From positions 1 to 34,937 of the forward strand of contig PMES01000021.1 of NCBI GenBank assembly GCA_003154775.1: DNA of 34,937 nucleotides, in the 5' to 3' direction. Of the stretch, positions 23,945-30,357 are shown one piece after another. Position 1 is the stretch's first letter; each line of letters begins with the position of its first letter. The notes under the pieces are model-generated. The model was not told the DNA's origin and searched no databases. It saw nothing but the letters and a program-made list of their open reading frames with translations. Source of the DNA: Acidobacteriota bacterium (lineage in GTDB: Bacteria; Acidobacteriota; Terriglobia; Acidiferrales; UBA7541). Both the position numbers and the translations under genes were made by a program.

Positions 23945-25617
23945 TCTGTAATCGCAAGTGAGTCAGGTGAATCCTGCTCTTCTGAATTCTCAGTGATTCG
24001 CTGCCTGCGTTTTTTTAACCGAAGCCAGGCCGCCAATAGTTGGTTCTGTTCAGCATGGCTCAGACCAACTTTTCCAAGCACGTCCGGACCCTGTTGTTCG
24101 AGAACATCGTGGGCGCTTGCCTCCCTGACCAGTTTGTCGAGCCTCTGCACTTGCGGGCGCAATCCCCTTGGAAGTGGTACAAGTAGTTTCTCGATCTCCG
24201 ATGGCACAAGTTCGATCACGCCACCCCCGTAATGCCGTCCTTCAAGCTCTGCGCTCAAAGCCGTGAGGGAGTTGAGGAAGCAATAGACTAACTTTTCCGG
24301 GGCCACGTCTTTTGTTTTGATTCGGTAAGCAGTATCTGTAGTGTAAGCCGAGAGTTTGTTCAGGATTAGCCTTGGAGTGTCGCTCGCTCGTTTAAGCATG
24401 GCGACGCCCGTCGAATACACTGAGGGAACCGTATACCAAGGTTTGCGTACCCTACATTTATAACGAGTGTGAAGTTTCTCCTTCTCGCCGAGTTCGATGT
24501 ATTCGAGCACCTTCTTCGAGAGCTCGGATTTCGGAGGCGTTATCCATACAAAATTTGTCGGCTTGCCGATGCGGGAATTCTCGGCGTGCTGCCGTTCGTC
24601 ATAAATAACGCCGGGGCAGTGGTCACTGCGACCGAACATTGGGTGCACGAAGCTTGCCAACCCGTACTGCGAAACTGTTTCGTCGTGCACAAGAAAGAAC
24701 TTGTTTGCTCCCGTTACGATACCGACATCAACTTTGGCTATGTCTTCGAACCGATACACATGCTCGCTTTCAGCTAACGAATCGACCAGGCTTCTCTCGG
24801 CAGAGGTTAGCAGTGCTCGCGTCCATTTACCCTCCACCGTTTTGCCGTTAATGCGCGTGGTATCGTTGAACAACCGCGATGGGTCTTCGCAGAGAAAAGA
24901 CCGACCGCTCACTTTTACGATTCCAACTCCTTCGCAGTGGTCTGTGGGATGGTGTTTCTTCTCAGCGAAAAGAATGACCGCCCCCTGTAAAGTCCCGTCG
25001 AACCAGAGTTCTTCCGGATCGATGACGAGAAGTCTGCTGCACACATCGCCGAGGTAGGTACGCAGTGATTGTGGGTGCATGACGTGGATAATTTCAGCTG
25101 GGAGAATCATCCCAAGCCGACCGCCGGGCTGCAACATCGCTACAGAAGCAAGAACGAAAGGGACCCAAGCGTTCGTGTGTTTGGTGAACGGCAGCCGGAG
25201 AAGCTTGAAGATCGCCTCAGCTTTGTTCTGTGATTCCGACGGCAGATATTGATATCGAACGAAGGGGGGATTTCCGACCACACAGTCAAAATCCTTCCGC
25301 CCCTCTAGGATTTGCTTTATCGCAAAATCGAGGAAGTCTCCGCTATGAATCTTGGACGCGAAGCGCGGCACTGAAAGGCAGCGTTCTTTCGCTTTGACGG
25401 CTTCCTCGTCGAATAGTTCGAATCCTGTGAAGTGCAATCTAGCTCGCGGTTCCGCCTTTGCCAATGCTTCAAGGAAAATTCCGTCACCGCAACTTGGCTC
25501 AAGCACAGAGTGTGGATGCTTTTCGGAAGCCCAACGAGAAATATAGATTGCTAGGTCTAGAGGGGTGTAATAGCCCCCGCGAAGCTTTTGTGCAGTTTCG
25601 TTTTTAATGAAATTCAT
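23893..25617 (-). CDS. N6-adenine DNA methyltransferase (Eco57I/TaqI-like)
   Basis: This 574-aa class I SAM-dependent methyltransferase has motif X GGYYTP at about 14-19, the SAM-binding motif I LEPSCGDGIFLE at about 39-50 and the catalytic motif IV NPPFVRY at about 116-122. That order is typical of gamma-type adenine methyltransferases. The C-terminal half (about 290-500) contains IVTGANKFFLV and GRHYGGGVIELVPSEIEKL, as in the target-recognition part of TaqI/Eco57I-like enzymes. No nuclease motif is seen, so it is not a fused type IIG enzyme. Its 3' end overlaps the PLD gene tail to tail. It would protect the host site recognised by that nuclease. Confidence 0.92.
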   Translation of the reverse strand: MNFIKNETAQKLRGGYYTPLDLAIYISRWASEKHPHSVLEPSCGDGIFLEALAKAEPRARLHFTGFELFDEEAVKAKERCLSVPRFASKIHSGDFLDFAIKQILEGRKDFDCVVGNPPFVRYQYLPSESQNKAEAIFKLLRLPFTKHTNAWVPFVLASVAMLQPGGRLGMILPAEIIHVMHPQSLRTYLGDVCSRLLVIDPEELWFDGTLQGAVILFAEKKHHPTDHCEGVGIVKVSGRSFLCEDPSRLFNDTTRINGKTVEGKWTRALLTSAERSLVDSLAESEHVYRFEDIAKVDVGIVTGANKFFLVHDETVSQYGLASFVHPMFGRSDHCPGVIYDERQHAENSRIGKPTNFVWITPPKSELSKKVLEYIELGEKEKLHTRYKCRVRKPWYTVPSVYSTGVAMLKRASDTPRLILNKLSAYTTDTAYRIKTKDVAPEKLVYCFLNSLTALSAELEGRHYGGGVIELVPSEIEKLLVPLPRGLRPQVQRLDKLVREASAHDVLEQQGPDVLGKVGLSHAEQNQLLAAWLRLKKRRQRITENSEEQDSPDSLAITDHDISIKNGSLLPFGGP

Positions 25618-25688
25618 CTTCCAAACCCGCCATAGTAACCCACCGGAACTACCTTACAATCCACAATGCTAATATACAATTTAATCGT

Positions 25689-25694
25689 TATAAT
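25689..25694 (+). promoter_or_regulatory. Candidate -10 box upstream of the small DNA-binding gene
   Basis: A perfect TATAAT lies 57 bases before the ATG at 25751, in an AT-rich intergenic region shared with the methyltransferase start. No good -35 is found at 16-18 bases. Confidence 0.4.
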
Positions 25695-25750
25695 AGCTTT
25701 CATAAAAGAGTCGAGTTTAACCTTTTTGTTGTGCGCTGGAGTTCCCAACG

Positions 25751-26008
25751 ATGCCCAGGCCGAAGCGACTCCGTCCCGATGCCGAACAGGTCGGCTTCTA
25801 CCTAACGCCAGAGGAGCAATTGGTGCTCCAAATTATCCGCGTACGGAGAAAGAAGCGCGGAGATGAAAGAATCGGTCAAAGCGAAATCGTGTCGGACGCT
25901 TTGATGACCCTACTTGAAAAGGTGGAAGGTGTAGCCAGGGAGAGGATCGACGACTTAGTGGTTGACCAACGCACCGGTGCCAAATTGAAACAGTTCCCCA
26001 AGAAATGA
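25751..26008 (+). CDS. Small ribbon-helix-helix-like protein (possible controller)
   Basis: The 85-aa product starts at an ATG with GGAG nine bases upstream. After a basic start (MPRPKRLRPDAEQ) it reads VGFYLTPEEQLVLQIIRVRR and then IGQSEIVSDALMTLLEKVEG. That is a short strand followed by two helices, as in CopG/Arc-type ribbon-helix-helix proteins. It is divergent from the methyltransferase across 133 AT-rich bases. This placement suggests a transcriptional controller of the restriction-modification genes, comparable in role to C proteins, but of another fold. The fold call is by pattern only. Confidence 0.65.
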   Translation: MPRPKRLRPDAEQVGFYLTPEEQLVLQIIRVRRKKRGDERIGQSEIVSDALMTLLEKVEGVARERIDDLVVDQRTGAKLKQFPKK

Positions 26009-26164
26009 AAACATCAAAGTGCAAATAAGCGGCGTAATAAAATTCTGGCCAGCCGTATTTCGCGGTCCGGTGAACTCAGTGGCCGACCCGATTGACGAAG
26101 CGAGCTTACAGCCGAGAACTCCGTCTCATTAGCACATGGCCTATGGCCGCCTTTTTAGCCCTAA

Positions 26165-26237
26165 TGCTCCCCAAAATGGAGCAGGATGCTGCACTCTTTC
26201 CGCTTTTGGAAAAAGGGTGCGGGTTTTGACTTTTTTT
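26165..26237 (+). terminator. Hairpins and T-run after the small DNA-binding gene
   Basis: TGCTCC/GGAGCA (26165-26183) is followed by an imperfect hairpin at 26191-26220 (GCAC...CTTTCC with GGAAA...GGTGC) and by seven T at 26231-26237. The T-run starts 10 bases after the stem, so efficiency is uncertain. Confidence 0.45.
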
Positions 26238-26253
26238 CTACCGCCGCCGGTCC

Positions 26254-26314
26254 CCTCGTACCAGTTTCGACTCTAGTACCTCACAATGTCTATTGACAGT
26301 TGGTAAATAATGTG
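26254..26314 (-). repeat. Right inverted repeat of the restriction-modification block
   Basis: This is the inverted partner of 22384-22445. The outer core GGTAAATAATGTG (26302-26314) is the exact complement of the left outer core. The inner core (26254-26280) differs at two of 27 positions, which breaks the 12-base palindrome found in the left copy. No clear target-site duplication is seen just outside the two repeats. Confidence 0.85.
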
Positions 26315-26941
26315 GTAAGATGCGTTGTGAATACTCGGCACAAGCCCGCCCGCGCTCCGCAGCTCCCCAGCACATGCACTCCCTGCGCCAACAGTGCGCA
26401 TCGATATCAAAACAAAGGCTTTGTAAATCAAAATAGTGAATTTCTAAGTCCCTTGTTTTCACACTCTTGCGCACACTTGCGCCCGCAAACCCTTTGTTTT
26501 GACATGCTTCACAAAAACAGGCGGGGGGAGGGGGTTACTCCGGTGGCAATAGTTCGTTCCCGAATCGGGATGGGTAGGGGTTCGAGACACAAGAGGGCAG
26601 AGGGATCCCTCTCCCGCCTTTGCGGGATCGGGATGACGGAAGGGGGCAAGAGAGACCCAAGAGCGGCCCGCCTCCCCGACCGGGTCGGGGTAAACGCCAG
26701 GCGGCCCCTACAGAAGAAAGAGAGAGGAGCGGTGCCGGGCGCGGAGCCAAGCTCAAATAATTGTGCGGACATGGGGCGCAGGAGTCCTGCGCCCCTACAA
26801 GGGCAAGAGAAACCCAAGAACCGGTCCCGCAAGCGGGACCGGCCACTACATAGGAAAGAGAGAGGCGGGACGGCAAGCGCTCCGATCCTCAAGAGGGCAG
26901 AGTCGTCCCGGCGGCGGTTGATTATGTTTCGCGGTTCGCGG
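26315..26941. other. Non-coding spacer between the restriction-modification block and the SOD gene
   Basis: No gene is supported in these 627 bases; long open frames here come from repeat-rich GC-rich sequence. A 12-base inverted repeat, TCAAAACAAAGG (26407-26418) and CCTTTGTTTTGA (26491-26502), lies in the left half. The right half is a cluster of REP-like hairpins. Confidence 0.6.
26599..26865. repeat. Cluster of REP-like hairpins with a repeated frame
   Basis: Five palindromes occur within 267 bases: AGAGGGATCCCTCT (26599-26612), CCCGC/GCGGG (26613-26626), CCCCGAC/GTCGGGG (26674-26690), an 11-bp stem starting GGGGCGCAGGA (26773-26795) and CCGGTCCCGC/GCGGGACCGG (26821-26842). Two of the hairpins sit in the same frame: GGGCAAGAGARACCCAAGA before (26644-26662 and 26801-26819) and CTACA...GAAAGAGAGAGG after (26708-26727 and 26846-26865). 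Confidence 0.75.
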
Positions 26942-27691
26942 CTACTTGCGGGCTGCGCTGTACAGTTCCGCCGCTTTGTCCCAGTTCACCACATTCCACC
27001 AGGCATCAATGTAATCGCCGCGCAGATTCTGATACTTGATGTAATAGGCGTGTTCCCAGACGTCCAGGCCCAGCACGGCCTTGCCTCCTGTAAAGTACTG
27101 CGTGTCCTGGTTCGGCGTGGAATCGATGGCCAGCTTGCCATCTTTCACCAGCAGCCAGGCCCATCCGGAGCCGAATCGCCCCAGGCCCGCGGCCTTGAAC
27201 TTATCCTTAAATCCAGCGAAAGAACCGAAGCCCCCGGTGATGGCTGCCGCCAGATCGCCCTTGGGCTCGCCGCCTCCGCCCTTCTTCATCAATTGCCAGA
27301 AGAGCGAATGGTTCCAGTGGCCGCCGCCATTGTTGCGGACGGCATTGCGAATATTCTCCGGCACGCTATCCAGGCCCTTGAGCAGGTCATCGATGGACTT
27401 GGACTGCAAGTCGGCATGACCTTCCAGCGCCTTGTTCAGATTGCTGACATAGGCGCCGTGATGCTTGTCGTGATGGATTTGCATCGTCTTGGCGTCAATG
27501 TAGGGTTCGAGTGCGTCAAACGAGTACGGCAAAGGGGGCAGTGTGAATGCCACGGGTTTGTCCTCCACATTCAGATTGAGATTGAAATCCGACCTGGTTT
27601 CCGCTTGCAACAGACCTGGTGCTGCCTTGCCCGCCCCAAGCAGGCCAGCACCGACAATGCCACTGCTAACGAGAAACTTGCGGCGATCCAT
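26942..27691 (-). CDS. sodA: Exported superoxide dismutase, Fe/Mn family (Mn-type signature)
   Basis: The 249-aa enzyme converts superoxide to oxygen and hydrogen peroxide. The N-terminus [20 protein letters not shown] has the twin-Arg RRKFL plus hydrophobic core of a Tat signal, so it probably acts outside the cytoplasm. The mature part has all four metal ligands: His73 (QIHHDKHH), His128 (HWNHSLFW), Asp210 and His214 (LDVWEHAYY). NNGGGHWNH together with STPNQD (Gln at about 195) is the pattern of Mn rather than Fe enzymes; cambialistic use is possible. GAGGAG lies six bases before the ATG and a good promoter lies upstream. Confidence 0.94.
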   Translation of the reverse strand: MDRRKFLVSSGIVGAGLLGAGKAAPGLLQAETRSDFNLNLNVEDKPVAFTLPPLPYSFDALEPYIDAKTMQIHHDKHHGAYVSNLNKALEGHADLQSKSIDDLLKGLDSVPENIRNAVRNNGGGHWNHSLFWQLMKKGGGGEPKGDLAAAITGGFGSFAGFKDKFKAAGLGRFGSGWAWLLVKDGKLAIDSTPNQDTQYFTGGKAVLGLDVWEHAYYIKYQNLRGDYIDAWWNVVNWDKAAELYSAARK

Positions 27692-27734
27692 GGAAACTCC
27701 TCAGCTTCGGTGGGCGCTTCTGCTGGTGCGTGGG

Positions 27735-27763
27735 ATTATAGCGCCCCAGGAGTCGCGGCTCAA
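27735..27763 (-). promoter_or_regulatory. Promoter of the superoxide dismutase gene
   Basis: On the minus strand, TTGAGC (27763-27758, four of six) is followed after 17 bases by a perfect TATAAT (27740-27735), 43 bases before the ATG. This is the best sigma-70-type promoter I see in the window. Confidence 0.7.
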
Positions 27764-27811
27764 CCGAGCGGATCGATTCCGCCGGCCGAACCTCGACACT
27801 GGCATTGCATC

Positions 27812-28984
27812 TTATTGGATGCGTCCCAAGGCCCATCGGGCAGATTCCGCGATCGCGGGTTCCGCTGACCCCGCCAGCCTGTGCAAAAGCGCAAGTATGC
27901 GCCCGCGTTCGGGAGCACCCGGCGCAAGCCTGCTGTTCCCCAAAGCAATACACGCGTTGCGCACCAACCCTTTCCACTTGGTGCGTTTGATGGCGCTCCC
28001 GCGGAAGGCTTCGCGAAACTCCTGCTCGTTCATTCCCGCAAGCCATTCCAGACGCGGCTCGAAGAGCGACTCGCCCGCGAATGGAGGCCCGGGACGCCCA
28101 CGTTCCCCGAGCGCGATTGCCTCTGCTTCCTTTCGTGCACGCGCGGGCGTTGCTCCGCTTCCACCGCGCGGCTGGAATTCCGCCAAATGCGTCACGGGCG
28201 CCTTGCGGTTGAACGGGCAAACGTCCTGGCAAATGTCGCAGCCGAATACGTGCCTGCCCATCGCTGCGCGAAATTCCTCCGGGATATTTCCCCGCAATTC
28301 GATGGTCAGATACGAAATGCAGCGCCGCGCATCCAGCACGTACGGCTCTACCAGCGCTCCCGTCGGGCACGCGTCCAGACATTGCCGGCAATTCCCGCAA
28401 AGATCGGCAGGCGGCGCTTCCTCCGGCGCCCGCGACGGCGTCAAATCCAGGGAAGTCAGGATCACGCCGAGAAAGAACCACGAGCCCAGCGATTCATTCA
28501 GCAGCAAGGTATTTTTGCCCAGCCAGCCCAGCCCCGCGTGCTTGGCAAAGATACGTTCGGTGACCGGTCCAGTGTCGGCGAAGGCGCGCGCGGCAAACGG
28601 CTCCGGAAATTTGTCCCGGAGAGAAGCGGCCAGTGCGTCGAGCTTTTCCCAAACCACTTCATGATAGTCGCGCCCCCACGCATACCGCGATATCCAGCCG
28701 CGCGGCGCGCTGCTGCTGGCGGCAGCGGCGTCCACCGAATAGGGAAGGTCGGTGTTGTAATTCAGCGCGCAGACAATCGCGCTTCGCAAGTTCTCCTGAA
28801 TGAGAACAGGATTCCGCCGGCGCGGATCTTCCAGGTAGCGCATCTCCCCGGCGTAGCCCCGCGCGAGCCATTCCTCGAAATGCGCCAGTTCGGGAAAAGC
28901 CTCCACGCGCACCACGCCGCAAAGATCAAATCCCAACTCCTTGGCGCGTTCTGTGATCCAGGCAGTATCCACGGCAAATGCCAT
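27812..28984 (-). CDS. queG: Epoxyqueuosine reductase QueG
   Basis: The 390-aa cytoplasmic enzyme reduces epoxyqueuosine to queuosine in tRNA wobble positions, using cobalamin and two [4Fe-4S] clusters. The catalytic-acid segment AFADTGPVTER (Asp137) and GLGWLGKNTLLL are typical. Cluster cysteines are in CGNCRQCLDACPTGA (about 196-206) and CDICQDVCPFN (about 249-256). The C-terminal part (about 290-390) is helical, like the HEAT-type region of the family. The length is usual. It stands upstream of the SOD gene with a 120-base gap containing the SOD promoter, so the two are probably transcribed separately. Confidence 0.95.
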   Translation of the reverse strand: MAFAVDTAWITERAKELGFDLCGVVRVEAFPELAHFEEWLARGYAGEMRYLEDPRRRNPVLIQENLRSAIVCALNYNTDLPYSVDAAAASSSAPRGWISRYAWGRDYHEVVWEKLDALAASLRDKFPEPFAARAFADTGPVTERIFAKHAGLGWLGKNTLLLNESLGSWFFLGVILTSLDLTPSRAPEEAPPADLCGNCRQCLDACPTGALVEPYVLDARRCISYLTIELRGNIPEEFRAAMGRHVFGCDICQDVCPFNRKAPVTHLAEFQPRGGSGATPARARKEAEAIALGERGRPGPPFAGESLFEPRLEWLAGMNEQEFREAFRGSAIKRTKWKGLVRNACIALGNSRLAPGAPERGRILALLHRLAGSAEPAIAESARWALGRIQ

Positions 28985-29037
28985 GCCTTCGATTGTGCCT
29001 CAGGCGGACCATCGGTTTGAAGGGCGCGGCGAAAAAT

Positions 29038-30357
29038 TCAGGGGGTCGCGGCTTTGGCGATCGCGGGCATTTCCCGGCGCCAGGGTTTGTGGCGCTGATA
29101 GGAGCGGGCAAGTTCCAGGAAGATGCCGATGTCGCGGTCCAGGTCGGAATTGGTGCCGTCAAAATAGAAATTGCGGATGGGGATGCCGGCGTGGTCGCGG
29201 CTGATGCGGGGATAGACTGCTTCGCCCACAATGCCATTCATGCAGGTGAACGGGCTGATATCAATGACGCCATCCAGCCCCTTGTGCGCGAAATAGACGG
29301 CCTTGCCGACGTTCACGACCATTTCGCCGTTTGCGCCCAGGGCCGGCAGGTAGGGTTCCGCGCCATCGAGCACCACCTGGATCTCATGCGGCTCTTCGTA
29401 GCCGCGGAAATCTTCCCTGAACATCGCCAGCAAAATGTGTTCGTCCTTGCGCTGGATGAAGTTGCGGACATGCGCCTCGGCTGCTTCCATGGAAAAGCGC
29501 CGGCCAAAGATCTGTAATCGGCGGCGCTGGTCGGCGTTCGCGTACCAGATCCATTCGGAGAAATCGTTCATCCACACTTCCGCGCCCGCAACTTCCAGGC
29601 GCCGGACTAGTTCGTTATTGCTGAATTCGTTCAGGCGGCAAAAGATTTCTCCCACAACTCCGATCAGCGGTTTGCCGCCGTCAAATTGCACTGGCAATTT
29701 GCGGAATCTTTCGCGCGCCTCCAGAAGGCACCCGCAAAGCGCCGCCATCTGCTTGTCGAAACTGGCGTAGGTAACCTCCAGAACTTTGCAAAGGGCCTGA
29801 AGGCTCTCCTCGAAAGCGGCGTCGGCGGAGCCCTCCGTAATTTCATACGGGCGTGACTTCAGGAGGAGTTTCAACAAAATATCGGCCGCAACAATCGCGC
29901 GCCACACGCCCCGCGTAAACAGCGTCGAAGACTCTCCGAAGTCGCTGTATCCTTTTTCGGTGCTGGGCTGACAGATCGTCACTTCGGGATAGCCGATCTG
30001 CGTCAGGACACTCTTCAGATACGGGGCATACTGCCCGAAGCGGCACGGTCCGTGCCCCGTGACCATGAAGAACGCGGTCTTTTTCGGATCGAACCCCGGC
30101 TGTTCCGTGATCTGCAGGAAATCTCCCAGCGTTACCTTCAGCGGGTAGCACTCATCCCCGCTGGAAAATTTTCCGCCGAGATCCAGTGTTCGTGCATTCG
30201 AGGGAGGCGTGACTTCCGCATCGACACCCAACGAGCGCAGCACGGCCGCCAGGGCCCGTGCGGTGCCTTCCACCATCCGCGGCACATAGATCTTCTTTCC
30301 GTAGAGCGGATGCGAGCGCGGAATCGTCCGCGAATTTTCTACTGGGTGTTCGTGCAT
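29038..30357 (-). CDS. 2-hydroxyacyl-CoA dehydratase-like protein (split partner of the activase gene)
   Basis: This 439-aa protein matches the C-terminal part of the large fused CoA-dehydratase activase-like proteins. Visible motifs include GGKFSSGDECYPLKVTLGDF, VTGHGPCRFGQYAPYL, GVVGEIFCRLNEFSNNEL and ISPFTCMNGIVGEAVYP, with Cys residues that could hold an iron-sulfur cluster. The start is the ATG at 30357 with AAGGGG upstream; it overlaps the end of the upstream gene by 19 bases, so the two are translationally coupled. The reaction is unknown: proteins of this group are named after 2-hydroxyglutaryl-CoA dehydratase but most have no proven substrate. Confidence 0.8.
   Translation of the reverse strand: MHEHPVENSRTIPRSHPLYGKKIYVPRMVEGTARALAAVLRSLGVDAEVTPPSNARTLDLGGKFSSGDECYPLKVTLGDFLQITEQPGFDPKKTAFFMVTGHGPCRFGQYAPYLKSVLTQIGYPEVTICQPSTEKGYSDFGESSTLFTRGVWRAIVAADILLKLLLKSRPYEITEGSADAAFEESLQALCKVLEVTYASFDKQMAALCGCLLEARERFRKLPVQFDGGKPLIGVVGEIFCRLNEFSNNELVRRLEVAGAEVWMNDFSEWIWYANADQRRRLQIFGRRFSMEAAEAHVRNFIQRKDEHILLAMFREDFRGYEEPHEIQVVLDGAEPYLPALGANGEMVVNVGKAVYFAHKGLDGVIDISPFTCMNGIVGEAVYPRISRDHAGIPIRNFYFDGTNSDLDRDIGIFLELARSYQRHKPWRREMPAIAKAATP

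Noticed and set aside
22745-25617. DISARM or BREX system
   Set aside because: A PLD protein and an Eco57I-like methyltransferase recall parts of these systems, but the helicase, DUF1998, PglZ and Lon-like genes are all missing and both genes have type II sizes.
22384-26314. Target-site duplication flanking the inverted repeats
   Set aside because: I compared the bases just outside both repeats and found no convincing direct repeat; only short words such as GCAT are shared.
26599-26865. CRISPR array
   Set aside because: The repeats are unequal in length, palindromic throughout and without regular spacers; no cas gene is present.
26300-27868. 522-codon open frame on the plus strand
   Set aside because: It crosses the right inverted repeat, the hairpin cluster and the antisense of the SOD gene; no domain and no coherent composition.
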